Shown: in pieces, positions 1-10,364 of the stretch
Position numbering within the stretch: the stretch's first letter is position 1
Layout of the letters: the number at the start of each line of letters is the position of its first letter
Source: Micropterix aruncella
Taxonomy: Eukaryota; Arthropoda; Insecta; Lepidoptera; Micropterigidae
Direction of reading: 5' to 3'
DNA: 64,000 bases
Assembly: GCA_944548615.1 (NCBI GenBank)
Contig: OX155957.1
Location: 7,539,597-7,603,596, forward strand
Notes under the pieces: generated by a model
Told to the model about the DNA's origin: nothing
The model's input: the letters and a program-made list of their open reading frames with translations, nothing else
Database searches by the model: none
Position numbers and translations under genes: made by a program

Positions 1-359
1 TTTGCCGAAAAATGTGAGAACCGCGCCAAGCATAACAACTTTTAAAAACAGACTCAGAGAGCATTTGAAATCCTCCAGATAAATTCCCTTTCCCCTCCCA
101 TTCCCCTCCTTTTAAAACTTTAGCGTCCTTATAGGTGTTAGATTATTTTGATGTGGCAAATCTGTGCCCACAAAGAGTAAAGTATGTATATACTTCGTTC
201 TATCCTCCTCTATTTTATTTGTCATACTCTTTATATAGGTTAAGTTATGTAGTCTACTCGCAAATAATGTTCTTACAATAGTATAGGTTAGCTCTAAAAT
301 ATTGCCTGCAGGCAATAAGCTCGCCTTTTCTTAAGAATAAAGAGTTTTTATTATTATTA
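1..359 (+). pseudogene. LINE 3' end: ORF2 C-terminal tail plus 3' UTR
   Basis: The first ~95 bases read in one frame as PSITTFKNRLREHLKSSR followed by a stop, the usual form of a non-LTR retrotransposon ORF2 C terminus (a basic amphipathic tail ending in a K/R-rich helix). About 250 bases of non-coding sequence follow, ending in AATAAAGAG and a (TTA)n tail at 335-359, which fits a LINE 3' end. The element enters from the left of the window, so its length and integrity are unknown. Clade not determined. Confidence 0.55.
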
Positions 360-365
360 TCATTA

Positions 366-520
366 CGTATAGAAGTGGGATTGTGATCCATACGTATGAA
401 TTACTATGACCCGTAACAGCGTTGGACTGACGGTAGTTACCATAACGTAATGTTAAAACATATTGTTATTTCATTACGCCGCGACCTTGGGATTTCGATT
501 CTAACATGACAGCATGTAGT
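366..520 (+). repeat. Dispersed repeat, partner of 27785-27935 (inverted)
   Basis: This block, with landmarks GACCCGTAACAGCGTT, GGTAGTTACC, GTAATGTTAAAA, CGCGACCT and GACAGCATGTAGTA, reappears in reverse complement at 27785-27935. Family unknown; no coding potential seen. Confidence 0.6.
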
Positions 521-524
521 AATA

Positions 525-1680
525 TTTATTTATTTATTTATTTGTTTCAAATATCATTGAAGAGCATTACAGACGAATCCAATTCGCCCTTGAATATTAA
601 ATCTAGAGTGTAAGTCCTTAATAACTGAATTACATAACTAAATTAATGCTAACATTGAACAAGAAAAACATAAAAATATAAAACTAAGTAAAACAAACAT
701 TATAATAAACTTGAGATAGCAGGGAGTTGCCTTTTTAGCTGCCAATGAGATATAGAAAAGATGTGTATTTCAGTGGGTAAGAAATTAAGCAGAGGTATAA
801 CCCTCCCCACTGGCCTGTCTACAAAAATATTTGTACAATGGTACGGCACATTAAACAATAGATGCGATCTCCTCGCTGTGTAGCAAACTTAGATAGCATC
901 TCTGGTAAATAGTAGTATACGTACGGTCATAGTCGGACCGATGAATCATGTTGAAACCACACTATACCGTTTTTTCCATATTAATCGTACGGAAAATGTT
1001 GATACATATAATACAGTAATGAAGTTTTAACAAAATTCCTTGTAATTCAACAAAATTACGATTGAAACATCGTTATTCTGTATAAAACCGAAATAATAAA
1101 ACAGTTATGTAAGAATCAATCCAATATTTTTATCAGTGTGGTAAAATATTAGTAGTTTGATTTTCGTTGAATTGAGGACCGTTTTCTCGGAGTGATACAT
1201 CAGGTTTATTTTCAAAAATGAGTTTCTTCTGGTTTCATATACTTCTCTCGGAGTCAGACACCAGTGAAAATAAATTTCTAGATAACGATATAAAAACCTT
1301 TTTTTAGGAGGCGGAAAATGTAAGTTTTCCAAGTCATTCATAGATAATCCTTGATTATGTGTCATGTGAGTTTTTTTTAATGATATTAGCGAAGATGTTA
1401 ATACACAGACATATTAGGGGAAAATAATAAAGAAACCCTATTAAGATACCTTACAAGTCGACTCTTATACAAGTCCCTTGTCTTCTATAGTCGAGGAACT
1501 AATTATGATAACATTTCCAATGTTGAAATTACCATGAAAGATTTTGTCAAAGCCATACATGAACTGGAAAAGTATCATTTCGATAAAAACTCGCACCTTT
1601 ATAACTAAGATGTTGAAGAATATTGGTATTCCCAATTATCAGTATCCGTTAAGATTTCTTGATATCTGACTTGAGAACTT
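525..1680. other. AT-rich non-coding stretch
   Basis: It starts with a (TTTA)n run at about 527-544, a form that in this window usually marks the 3' tail of a minus-strand retroposon. The rest is AT-rich, without recognisable coding sequence. The short open frame at 1105-1365 matches no family I know. Confidence 0.4.
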
Positions 1681-1690
1681 ACAATTATTT

Positions 1691-1973
1691 ATAAAATCGA
1701 AGACTATCGCGGTTGTTTGACATTATAAATAGGATAGAAAACGAATTTACTGCGTGAAATTTGTAGGACCCGACGTTTCGGTGACGTTGCTCCGAGCCCG
1801 GCCCCCCACCACCGTTATAACCTACGCAGTGGCGGCATCGGTTTGCGGCCTACCCGCAAAACAACAGACTGACAGCTCTTCAGTCTACCGTAGACAACGG
1901 CGGCTGCAATGTCACCGAAACGTCGGGTCCTACAATTTTCACGCGGTAAATTCGTTTTCTATCCTATTTATAA
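1691..1973. mobile_element. Hairpin (Penelope-like?) element, copy 1
   Basis: Long inverted arms share GAATTTAC-(C/T)GCGTGAA, TTTGTAGGACCCGACG and TTTCGGTGACGTTGC on the left and their complements on the right. The element is bounded by a 12-bp direct duplication TTACAATTATTT (1679-1690 and 1974-1985). Other copies are at 24093, 29382 and 43091. Duplication lengths differ between copies (9-15 bp), which is atypical of cut-and-paste MITEs. The motif CCGAAACGTCGGGT resembles the GAAAC-GTC half of hammerhead ribozymes known in Penelope-like elements, but a CUGANGA half is not evident. No ORF. Confidence 0.7.
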
Positions 1974-2031
1974 TTACAATTATTTGTTGAATTTAAATGT
2001 AATTCTTAGATAACGTTTTATGAATAAAAAT

Positions 2032-2067
2032 GATCATCCTGTAAAAAATTTTTTTTACAGGATGATC
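2032..2067. repeat. Perfect palindrome, 17-bp arms, 2-bp spacer
   Basis: Left arm 2032-2048 (GATCATCCTGTAAAAAA) is exactly complementary to 2051-2067. It lies just downstream of hairpin element copy 1. Purpose unknown; the local sequence also contains a third partial copy of the arm (GATCCTGTAAAAA). Confidence 0.8.
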
Positions 2068-2334
2068 CTGTAAAAATTAAAATTTACAGAAAACGGTCCT
2101 CAATTAGAAACGTCTGACCTGTTCAGCATTTCTCAGCGCGTATTCGCATATAACCATTAACCAGTCTAACAGCTATTAGGTACACGTCCTCTTCGCCGTC
2201 TCCGCAATAAATCAATCCTATTATTGTGTTGATTTCGCGGTCGGCATTACCCGTGATAAATTTCACTTTCCCTTCCCGAAATATCGCAGTAACTTATTAC
2301 AAAACAACAAGAACATAAATTCCCTTTTTGTAAT

Positions 2335-2460
2335 ATCCGGTAAAGATGACGCCCCGAAGTCGCCGGGCGCCCGCGCTCGGGGCGCGCGCCGCCCGCGTCG
2401 TTCGACGTTATTGGAAAACGGGAAATGGAATATTTTTGTGTCCCGCGCGCAGCCCACCCC
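2335..2460. other. Short GC-rich island
   Basis: A very CpG-rich block (CGCCGGGCGCCCGCGCTCGG and surroundings) in AT-rich DNA, of the kind also found at 47570-47820 and 56740-57110. No convincing ORF. It could be a conserved regulatory or old exonic remnant. Confidence 0.35.
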
Positions 2461-2550
2461 TCTGGCGATATGTAGCGACCCCAGGGCACATCAGTGTTGC
2501 CAATCCATTTCTAGACTTCGGGGATGGATTATTTCGAGTGTTAGATTGGT

Positions 2551-3238
2551 AGATAGGGAGTTAATGGGCCCCCGCTGAGTTGGCCACGAAGACCCATTCT
2601 GTTCAGGGTTGGTCACACTCACGGGTCAACACCCATCCGACGGCCTCCACGCATGAGGTGCGAACCTGGGTAGGACTCTGGCCTTGGTCAGTTTCCCCTG
2701 GGAATCAAACCTCTGGCGCTCCTGGACGGTCTGCGCACCGTGCGGCGCAAGCCAATCGACTGTGCACTCTGACTAACAGTCAGGGGGGGTCTGGAAGCTG
2801 TACTGTTTCCTATAGAGCGGGGGTGGTTGCGGATCTTACGGCGACTGCTCTTGAAACGACCATCGGCCATCCGATCCCGGGTGAACAGCCGGGCAAAGGA
2901 CGCTGTGGTCCGGGATAGATTCGGTATACACCGTTTCACCGCTTCGTAAGGGAGCAATTGTGACCAGATTTCTCCGGTCTCTCGAACTCGGAACCAATCG
3001 AGAGACCGGAGAAATCTGGTCACAATTGGAAGTAAGGGCGCGAGTGTCCGCCCGCCAGGTAACATTACTGGCTATCTCGCGGTTAAGGCGTTTGTCTCTT
3101 ACGGCGGGTTGTGGCGTAGCTAGATGGTGGACTGTTTTTGTCCCAAGTCTTCTACGCTCACTGCATGGAGATAGAACGAGTAATCGTTAAAACTTCCTGT
3201 GGTGACGGGCTCGCCCGCTGTCGTCAGCAACCCAAGTA
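2551..3238 (+). mobile_element. GC-rich TPRT-type element, copy A (near full length)
   Basis: One of seven related GC-rich elements in the window. It begins near GGGAGTTAATGGGCCC and ends near GGTGACGGGCTCGCCCGCTG. It is flanked by an 11-bp duplication GTTAGATTGGT (2540-2550 and 3239-3249). There is no poly(A) tail, no terminal inverted or long terminal repeat, and no ORF shared between copies. Compared with copies C and F it carries a local rearrangement at 2955-3028: the usual GGACCGCGCAAGCGACC stretch is replaced by the inverted complement of the downstream 31 bases. It was inserted into the repeat that continues at 3239-3340. Confidence 0.8.
2955..3028. repeat. Perfect 31-bp inverted repeat inside copy A
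   Basis: Left arm 2955-2985 is an exact reverse complement of 2998-3028, with a 12-nt spacer. Sister copies have only the right arm, so the left arm is a derived, templated change. Confidence 0.9.
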
Positions 3239-3340
3239 GTTAGATTGGTCGATGCCATAGTACGTTTTGGCATCCCTTCTGCGCCGGCGACATGCAGGTG
3301 GCTCTGATAGCTTTGAACGGCGAAACTAATAGCATTTATA
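3239..3340 (+). repeat. Dispersed repeat with ATAGTACGTTTTGGCA core (partner of 6222-6335)
   Basis: TTAGATTGGTCGATGCCATA, GTACGTTTTGGCA, GCCGGCGACATGCAGGTGGC and GGCGAAACTAATAG align with 6222-6335. It is followed here by (TTA)n. GC-rich copy A lies at its left edge. Confidence 0.55.
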
Positions 3341-4065
3341 TTATTATTTATTTATTTATTATTATTATTATTTCAACACATTCAACACAATCAAAATAGT
3401 AGGTAATTAAGTTTAAAATCTACCTTGCTAGAGTAATGTCCGTACGAAGGGTGAACTTTTGTGTATTATTTTTTTCCTTTTTTTTTTAGTTGGTAAGTGT
3501 TACATAATGTAAAATTTCTTTATATGGTAGCTCTATATTTACACAAAATATTATATATACTTAATATATTTGAATAATATAATATACATAATAAAATTTT
3601 ATTATCATATATACACATACACATCTACAATCAACTATTCCGTTATAATTTTTCTGTTTCTCATGGTATCTAACTTTACTTTTAATATATTATATGTTAT
3701 TACATTGCTCAACTCTATAAAACTAGGGTTCTCAACTCCAACAGACGAGCCCGTCACCTCAGGAAGTTTTAACGATAGTGATCGTATATAATCGATAATA
3801 CCCTATATAATCAATCACCGGTGCTAGATCTAATAAAATTGAAATATCATTTACGACAAATTGACAAATCGGAAGCTCTTCTATGGCTAACGAGTATATC
3901 TTTTAAAAAAACTAATTTCTTCGCCATGCCTTATCAACCTATAACACAGATTAATGATCTATATTAACCCTCTAACCGCAAGCGATTTTCTTATTTTTTC
4001 GCACCAATTCGCGGGGAGATTTCAATAGTTATTTTAAATGTCTGCATTTATATATCACCCGTTTT

Positions 4066-4520
4066 GTCACCCCAAGACTTTCCCGGTAAGTGGACAACCC
4101 CCCCCCCCCCCTCCCCCGCCCCCGGACCTACTAACGACCTCAACTAATGATCGACGTCGACTAATCTATTCTACCGTCGATCGATGCAATAGATCGATGA
4201 CCGATCGATTGGTGTGGTATCAAACCTAAAAATACCAGTCGTCTTTGTTGATGGGGAAATAGCGTCTCCTTATGAAAATATTACCCAGAAATCATATGGA
4301 ACGCTATAATAGCGTGCCTCGCGATTTCGCACGGAAGGAGCTAGACGCGCATCAGCAACTTTAATTGTGGATGAAATCGATTTACCAGCGCACTAGTTAT
4401 ATTTTATTCTTAAAATATTCTACTTCGAATTTTTAATTGGATAGACTTGCAATTTGGTACTCAGATGCTTGGTTGCGCCGAAATCACATCGAATTAACGC
4501 CGGTTAGTATATTTTCGTCG
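4066..4520 (+). mobile_element. ACTTTCC-ended repeat, damaged copy
   Basis: The left end CCCCAAGACTTTCCCGG matches that of the copies at 59918-60466 and 17090-17670. The internal block GGTACTCAGATGCTTGGTTG followed by CGCCGAAATCACATCG matches the GTGCCTTGTTGGGCCGAAATCAC block of the other copies. The middle is rearranged and includes a C-rich tract and ATCGAT-rich DNA. No ORF. Confidence 0.5.
4098..4125 (-). repeat. G-quadruplex / i-motif candidate
   Basis: C(14)-T-C(5)-G-C(5) on the + strand; the minus strand has three or more long G runs separated by one base. Confidence 0.5.
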
Positions 4521-4529
4521 ACGACTGAA

Positions 4530-5050
4530 TCAAATGTGTTTAATGCGATGCATTCTCACTATTTGCGATCGTATGCTTCTTTTTCTTCTTCTTAGGGTGC
4601 CTCTCCAACTAGTGAAGGTTGGCAGTCAGCTCTGCATCTTTTTTTGTTCTTCGCCAGGCAAAACAATTCGGACACTCGTAATCCGAATATTCCGCAACCA
4701 ATATCACCGTCTACTGGCAGATCTCCTCTTTCCTGCAACTATTCCTATCATAATGAGTTGCAGGAGTTCGTACCTGTCTAGCCTAAGCACGTGACCCAGG
4801 TATGCAACTTTGCGCTCTTTGGTGGTCTGCCAAAGCTTGCGTTTTAGGCCGACACGCCGTAGAACTCTCTCATTGGTGACTTTCCGAGTCCGAGATATCG
4901 ACATCATGCATCTGTATGCCCACATCTCTAATGCATCTATACGTTTTCTCATGTACGTTAATGCTTCTATACTCATTGGAGGTCGTGAATTGCTCTCCAG
5001 AGTAAACATTAAGGCCCTTCCAATTTTAAAACTGAACGGCATCACCATAC
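4530..5050 (-). pseudogene. RTE-like LINE fragment (RT C-terminal part)
   Basis: On the minus strand this reads ...IDALEMWAYRCMMSIS..., then RKVTNERVLRRVGLKR and KERKVAYLGHVLRLDRYELL, followed by GKRRSASRR. This is the characteristic tail of RTE-type endonuclease-reverse transcriptases (ALEMWCYRR...VTNEEVL...KLEYLGH...GRRR). No N-terminal endonuclease or catalytic YADD region is present. Downstream of GKRRSASRR the frame is lost, though a related LAKKNKK.AEL-like segment can be followed to ~4540. The element is dead and 5' truncated. The block 4795-4925 is partly duplicated at 5137-5262. Confidence 0.75.
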
Positions 5051-5136
5051 ACTTGTCGCAAAGAGTCCAATTGTCGAGGTCGAGGTCGAATTGTCGATGT
5101 AGACGTGGTATGTCGCAAAATATTTTCTAGTTTTCG

Positions 5137-5262
5137 ACCCAGGTATGTAACTTTGCGCTGTTTGATGGTATGCCAAAGTTTGCGTTTTTGGCCGACACGC
5201 CGTAGAACTTCCTCATTGGTGACTTTCTGAGTCCAAGATATGGCACCATGTATCTGGATGCC
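5137..5262 (-). repeat. Direct duplication of RTE fragment block 4795-4925
   Basis: GACCCAGGTATGTAACTTTG and GGCCGACACGCCGTAGAACT repeat the order and spacing of 4795-4925 with about 10-15% differences. It could be an old tandem duplication or a second insertion of the same LINE family. Confidence 0.65.
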
Positions 5263-5461
5263 CCATATTAAGCTAGAAGCTAGAAGAAGAAGCTAGATGT
5301 AGCACTGGAGCCGATGTATTCGAGGTGGGATTTTCAGGTGTTGATTGCAAAGGGCTTTTTCATTTTTTCAAAAGTGCTGCGTGCAATTTTGATGCGAGTC
5401 TTGATCTCCACTTAACTCCCCCCCTAAGATTGGCTTACTTTAATATATAACTCTCACACTA

Positions 5462-5528
5462 AGATTGGCTTACTTTCATATACATACAAGGGGGGGGGGC
5501 TTGTATGTATATGAAAGTAAGCCAATCT
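5462..5528. repeat. Perfect 29-bp inverted repeat with G9 spacer
   Basis: Left arm 5462-5490 (AGATTGGCTTACTTTCATAT...) is exactly complementary to 5500-5528 across a spacer of nine G. A partial third copy of the arm (AGATTGGCTTACTTT) lies just upstream near 5432. It may be a snap-back duplication. Confidence 0.9.
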
Positions 5529-5846
5529 GGTAACGCCACTAAAGTCGGTCGGCCGGCTGTTGACTCTGCAGTTGTGTTTTGATTGTGCCTCGCCGGCTTA
5601 CGGATTTCGCGTGCACTGCATTCATTCGTTCATGTTTGTTCCGAAATACTCTTATTTTATTAACCTTCCAACTTTTCCCTTTGCCTTCCTGTATTGGATA
5701 GAGTTGGCGCAAAGCTACGTTGTTGTATCCGCTCTAGTATTTATTACTTTTCAAATTACTTTTAGAGTTTGGGCTTACTTTAGACCCAGTGACAGGAAAA
5801 ATCAACTTCCCGTGAGGTAAATTCGGCGTTCAGTAAACGCGAAACC

Positions 5847-5972
5847 ATGGCTATGGAGTGGGCCGAAGAGAAATATCTAGCTCTAATCGAGGAGTACAGA
5901 AAGTATACAGTGCTGTGGGATCCGAAGGATGAGAAATTTAAAAATAAATTATGGCGACGACATGTTCGCTGA
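5847..5972 (+). pseudogene. MADF-domain fragment (N-terminal part)
   Basis: ATG at 5847 opens a 41-codon frame starting MAMEWAEEKYLALIEEYRKY and continuing TVLWDPKDEKFKNKLW before a stop at 5970-5972. The pattern E..YLALIEEYRKY..LWDP...F.NK is the first helix and turn of a MADF domain, a Myb-like DNA-binding fold of insect transcription factors (Adf-1 type) and of the second protein of some PIF/Harbinger transposons. A full MADF domain is ~85 residues, so only the first ~35 are present before the frame is lost. ATG context ACCATGG is good. No splice donor is visible at the break. It could be a pseudogene fragment, a transposon accessory gene, or a first exon with a wrong boundary call. It is the only host-like coding signal in the window. 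Confidence 0.5.
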
Positions 5973-6084
5973 ATGTTCAAATAAAAACTGCGGAGCGCTC
6001 GTTTTTCTTGAGTAGATGCGCGTACCGTCTCCATTTGAGCAGTGCAGATGCGCGGAGCAGAGTTGATGCGCGAACGTAATAGAT

Positions 6085-6185
6085 ACCCACCTTAAGATTG
6101 TCCTAATGGCTCGCTTTTGTAACACAAAAACGCGATGAATATCAAGAGCGTTACCCCATAGTCGTATCGCATAGGACATCTTTTA
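6085..6185 (-). pseudogene. Short LINE reverse transcriptase fragment
   Basis: Minus strand encodes MSYAIRLWGNALDIHRVFVL followed by QKRAIRTILRWVS. This matches the (Y)GI.LWG......VF.LQKRAIR segment that follows the RT domain of Jockey/CR1-type LINEs. Only about 35 codons are recognisable; both ends are lost. A similar segment occurs at about 33145-33240 in another LINE. Confidence 0.7.
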
Positions 6186-6221
6186 AGGGAAGCATGAGAT
6201 ATTACATTCGCATTGATTAGA

Positions 6222-6335
6222 TAGGGTATTAGATTGCTAAATGTTATAGTACGTTTTGGCAACCGTAGGTGGCGGCGTGTAGGCCGGCGATATGTAGGTG
6301 GCGCAGATAAAATTGTCCGGCGATACTAATAACAA
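6222..6335 (+). repeat. Dispersed repeat (partner of 3239-3340)
   Basis: ATTAGATTGCTAAATGTTAT, AGTACGTTTTGGCA, GCCGGCGATATGTAGGTGGC and CGGCGATACTAATA align with the copy beside GC-rich element A. Confidence 0.55.
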
Positions 6336-7270
6336 TTTATTTGGCCATATTATGTATTATTGTTCATAATTACTGATTTTTCATAATTTTTCACAGATTT
6401 TTCATAACAGAAATAATACGAAGAGGGTAGAATGCCATTTGTTTTGTATAATGTGACTATTTAAATATTAAGTCGCCTAATTATTGAAGTAATGTATTAA
6501 CTATTTATATGAAACCTGTCTAGCGAATTAAGTAATATTAAAATAATAACAGTTATGATTTAAAAATAATTCGTTTGTTATTATATTATTATTTTATTTT
6601 GAGGTAGGATACCGTATATCCATGTTTAAAACACCATATATTGGGCTACTAAACATAAAAGAAGATTTATCAATGTTTGGAACATGAGTACTATATACAA
6701 GTTGCGTTTCATAGTAAAATCTAAGCTGACAAAACATAGTACGCCTTTGAGCAATGCTATTAGGTACGCCTTATATAATCAATGCTATTAGGCAGTAATA
6801 TTAGAGTCCCCCTTTAATGTTAATAAAACAACGCAAATAAAGAAACATTCGCGTTTCCTTTGTTCCTGCTTGTTTAGGTGTCTCTTTTTGAAATTTCTTT
6901 GCCAATATACCAAGAATGGACGGTACACGGCTGCACGTGTTTTCCGCTTGCTTCGGCGGGCGCGACGCGACGAGTCGCCGCTGAATGTTTAATAAACTCC
7001 TCGCTGTGTGTTTGCTGCTGTTGCTACTTCTGCCAGTACTCCTCAGCGATGCATGACTTGGCTCTTTTCCGACTTTGAACTTTGTCCGGTCGGCAACCGC
7101 CGAACATAAATTTTCCCTGAGTTACTTCGGCGACAATACGACTTTCTTCAATATATAATTCTACTTCGTGGACACTAATTCTTTTTACGACCACGCCGCT
7201 CTGTACAATTTTCTTAGGCAATAATTCGATTAACTACTTTAGCGTTTTGTTACTTTGCATCCTCTGACGG
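6336..7270. other. Unassigned sequence
   Basis: AT-rich to ~6880. A moderately GC-rich block with scattered CpG (about 6930-7220) follows. No gene or known repeat recognised. Confidence 0.3.
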
Positions 7271-7274
7271 ATTG

Positions 7275-7440
7275 AGCATTAGTAGTTAAAATGTGGGGAT
7301 TCTTGGCCATTTAATAAAATATGCAGGTTTTCGGACAGTCGAAACAATGTGGGTTCTCGGTCAGTAGTTAAAATGTGCGAGTTTTAGACCAGCAGATAAA
7401 ATATGCGGGTTTTTGGCCAGTACATAAAATATTTAAAGCA
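7275..7440 (+). repeat. Degenerate minisatellite, ~35-bp unit
   Basis: About five diverged units with the shape CAGTAGTTAAAATGTG(C/G)G followed by (A/T)TT(C/T)T(T)GG(C/A)C. The phrase TAAAATATGCGGGTTTTTGG is the clearest. Unit length varies slightly. Confidence 0.6.
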
Positions 7441-7907
7441 TCTTTCATTAGATAAAATATGTGAGTTCTATATTAAACAACCGGATAATAGGAGATTAAC
7501 AATGCGTGGATCGACGATGACGTCACACATTAGATAAAACGGATCCATATTTAAGCGTTACATTGTAATTACAGTAATAAGGTAAAATTAGAAACATTGA
7601 CGATGCTAACGAAGCATTGGCGACTAGCCCGGTAATTATTGTGCACCCCGATTGGTTATACAAAGTTACCTTTGTAACGGCAGGTCGTGTATAATCCATT
7701 GCTATTATTATCCATGACTAACCTGGCTGGTCCTCCAGATTTCGATGGTACATGGTAGCTTGGATTAATGTTGAATCCAGGGTTAATATGGGGATAAATC
7801 GGAAAGAGCTAATCTTAATGTCTATACCTTTTTGCAAATCAATTTAAAACTAGCATGTTATTGGAGTCACTATTTACATTTACGTGTTATACAATACATA
7901 ACACTAA

Positions 7908-8505
7908 TATTGGAAATGAAAAGCCGAAGAACTTGCCAAGACGGGGGCAAAGGGAACGTTATACGGCCCTGAAACTTGCTGTGGCGTACAAAAAAGCCTT
8001 GCAAACCTAATGCTCAAACAAATATGTTTACAACAATCCGTCAACCACTGGAACAACACGCCAGGGTTGAATCATTCCAAAGCGCTAATAAAGGCTTAGG
8101 ACCGTAAGACGGCCGTGAGGCCTTATCGCTAAATAGGAACAATCTACGCTTACTGGTGAGGGCGCTCACGGGGCATTGTGGCCTGAACAAACACATGTTC
8201 AACCTCAAGCTCCGAGACACAAAAATGTGCAGGTTCTGCCAAGGGGCAGAAGAAACTCCCCAGCACCTCATGTGCGAGTATGGCCCGCTGATGCGTAAAA
8301 GATACACCCACTTGGGTGGTCATTACTTTCAACCTGAGGATGTAAAACAATCTGGCGCCAAAAGCCTGCTGCGATTCTTAAATGACATGAGGCTTAGCGC
8401 AGAACTATAGTAGGTGGCGAACACAATAGATCAGCAATGGTGGCAGTGTTACAAGGCGCATAAAGACCTTAGAAAAGCCCGACTCAACAAATAAAAAAAA
8501 ATAAA
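7908..8505 (+). pseudogene. LINE 3' end: RNase H tail and terminal zinc knuckle
   Basis: Around 7912 a frame reads GNEKPKNLPRRGQRE, the end of an RNase H domain (GNE.ADELAR). After a frameshift near 7958 a second frame reads LYGPETCCGVQKSLANLMLK and then HWNNTPGLNHSKALIKA. From ~8132 a third frame reads LSLNRNNLRLLVRALTGHCG, then CRFCQGAEETPQHLMCEYGP and a stop at 8408-8410. The order RNase H, then (L)TGH...LN.H.F, then C-x2-C...H-x4-C is that of I/R1/LOA/Jockey-group LINE ORF2 proteins. At least two frameshifts and one in-frame stop make it dead. An A-rich tail at 8492-8512 marks the 3' end. Confidence 0.8.
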
Positions 8506-8511
8506 AAAAAC

Positions 8512-9070
8512 AATAATGTTGATACACATTACACATATTACCTTCTAGTAAATGGCAATATGTCCAATGTTATATTGCTATTCTACTGAAAGGAAGGTTG
8601 GGTGTATAAAAAGCTGCGTTATGATCGCTCGTAGACCTGTCGATTAATGCCATTTATCGGTTTCGATTTTAACAAGCATTTTTAAATGCATACTAAAATA
8701 AAAAGCATTTAATATATATTAAATGCTAAATAAAATAGCATAAAAAGCAAAAAATAACAATCATTTTAAAATGCATACCTAATAAAAAATACGTAAAATG
8801 CAGAGAAACAAGAAAATGTAATATTTTAACATTAAGGCCGTTTCTCAGTTTTAGCTTTTTGGGGTTAAGTTTCTTTTTGTATAACGCAGCCATAGATAAT
8901 AATCCTTGAGAAGATACACAAAACAGTAGAAACATCACGCCACGTGGTCTAACACGTTCGATGTAAAACAGCATTTTTTTTAAAAATACTCGCATATTAA
9001 GTTATAAATTAACTAATTTTACATATATAATAAATGCATAGGATAGGGAAAAATTGGAGAATGAAATATA
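8512..9070. other. AT-rich unassigned sequence
   Basis: Apart from the palindrome at 8704 and clustered AAATGC words, nothing is recognised. The open frame at 8726-8995 (minus) is low complexity and not credible. Confidence 0.3.
8704..8727. repeat. Perfect 24-bp palindrome
   Basis: AGCATTTAATATATATTAAATGCT is its own reverse complement; the word AGCATTT/AAATGC recurs several times nearby (8670-8790). Confidence 0.85.
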
Positions 9071-9071
9071 C

Positions 9072-9350
9072 GGCCCGGTGGCATAGTAGTTAGGTTGCCT
9101 GATCTTACATAGTAAGGTCCCGGGTTCGATTCCCGGCTGGGTCACCATTTTCCGTTGGGATCAAATTAACGGAATTGCACTTTCAATTCTGTCGATAGAA
9201 TGCAATAACAACACACACTTAATACACGTTACACGCACACATACATATAAACACGTCATAGTAGGTTGGTTGTAAGAAATTGTCATATCACAATAAACCC
9301 GCCCATTGTGAAATTTCACAATAAAGAGTAGAAAAAAACAAACAAACAAA
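9072..9350 (+). mobile_element. tRNA-derived SINE (full length)
   Basis: The 5' ~75 bases resemble a tRNA with an internal RNA polymerase III promoter: box A-like TGGCATAGTAGTTAGG at 9079-9094 and box B GGGTTCGATTCCC at 9122-9134, ending GGGTCACC. A family-specific body follows (CCGTTGGGATCAAATTAACG, GAATGCAATAACAA), then a CACAATAAACCCGCCCATTG block and a short (AAAC)n tail. A short duplication AAATATA flanks the element. The anticodon region CTTACAT is compatible with a Val-like tRNA ancestor, but this is a guess. Three other copies lie at 16228, 16537 and 37898. Confidence 0.85.
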
Positions 9351-9359
9351 TATAAAGGA

Positions 9360-10100
9360 GGTTTTTTAATAATGAACCTCACGGGAATAAAATAGGAATT
9401 AAAAAAATAATAATAATTGTTATCATTTTTAAAGAATTATATAGCGATTTAGCATTCACATACAATTATTAAATTTTATATAATATTTTAATGATTAACT
9501 CGGGTATAAGATATAATTATGGCAATTTTGCATTCTTGTCGAGTAGTTATTTAAATATCTACATATTGCAGTTGGGCTTCGACGCAGTCCGGTAGGCGTC
9601 TTAATAAATGCTCATAAATTCACCCCTCAGAAAGAACGCAAGGCAAAGTATGAAGAAAACTCAAGGAGAGAGCACTTCGGATAAGCCCCGATAAGCCTTT
9701 GTGTCAACAGCGGCGGCCTCTTGAGCAATTCGCCGCCAACGCGTATGATATATGTATGCCGCGAAACGCAAGCCACGCGTTTGCATATACCCTTATAATA
9801 CATCATGGGTCATGAAAATGACACATATATGGTAAACGTTTTAAGCCGTTCTTTAAGCGTTTTTATAACCGCTTATTTTTTATACGTCGGTTTAAAAATC
9901 CGGCTGCAAGTTTCAAACTCTTTTATTCGATTGTATCGTGTTAAAAATCAGGTACAATATACTCATTTTTTTTATGCACTGGTATAACTTACGCAGTAAT
10001 ACAATTCAGGACTATTTGTCCATAAAAGTCTAAGAATAATAATATTATTTTTATTATTTTAATAATTGCCCTGATCCTATTTCTTAAACTAGGTACGTAA
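9360..10100. other. Unassigned sequence
   Basis: AT-rich. A mid-GC block at ~9580-9780 contains no recognised element or ORF. Confidence 0.3.
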
Positions 10101-10101
10101 T

Positions 10102-10360
10102 GGGCTCGATTGCGTTTCTTTCTAAACTAATATCAAAGTAGTGCGTTAGAGCGGATTGTCAAATTTCCGATTGTATTTTTTTCGCACGAGAACATAAAAT
10201 AATCTGAATCAGTTTGAAATCATTGCGTTTGGTCTTAGATCATGGCGCTTTTTGGTAGTGCTGGACAGTCATTCGATGCATACTCCGCTCTAACGTATGG
10301 CTCTATCTCGCTCGCTTGAACTAATTCCGATTTTAATTCACGAAGAAACGCAATCGGTCC
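10102..10360. mobile_element. Inverted-repeat (MITE-like) element with CGATTGCGTTTCTT termini
   Basis: Left end GGGCTCGATTGCGTTTCTT is inversely repeated at the right end (AAGAAACGCAATCGGTCC). No ORF of significance. A related element with similar ends occupies 28724-29029. The superfamily is not clear because flanking duplications are not decisive (possibly AAT here and TA in the other copy). Confidence 0.6.
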
Positions 10361-10364
10361 AATG

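Noticed and set aside
9072..9146. Possible tRNA gene
   Set aside because: The tRNA-like head is followed by the SINE body found in three other copies, so it is a retroposon and not a tRNA gene.
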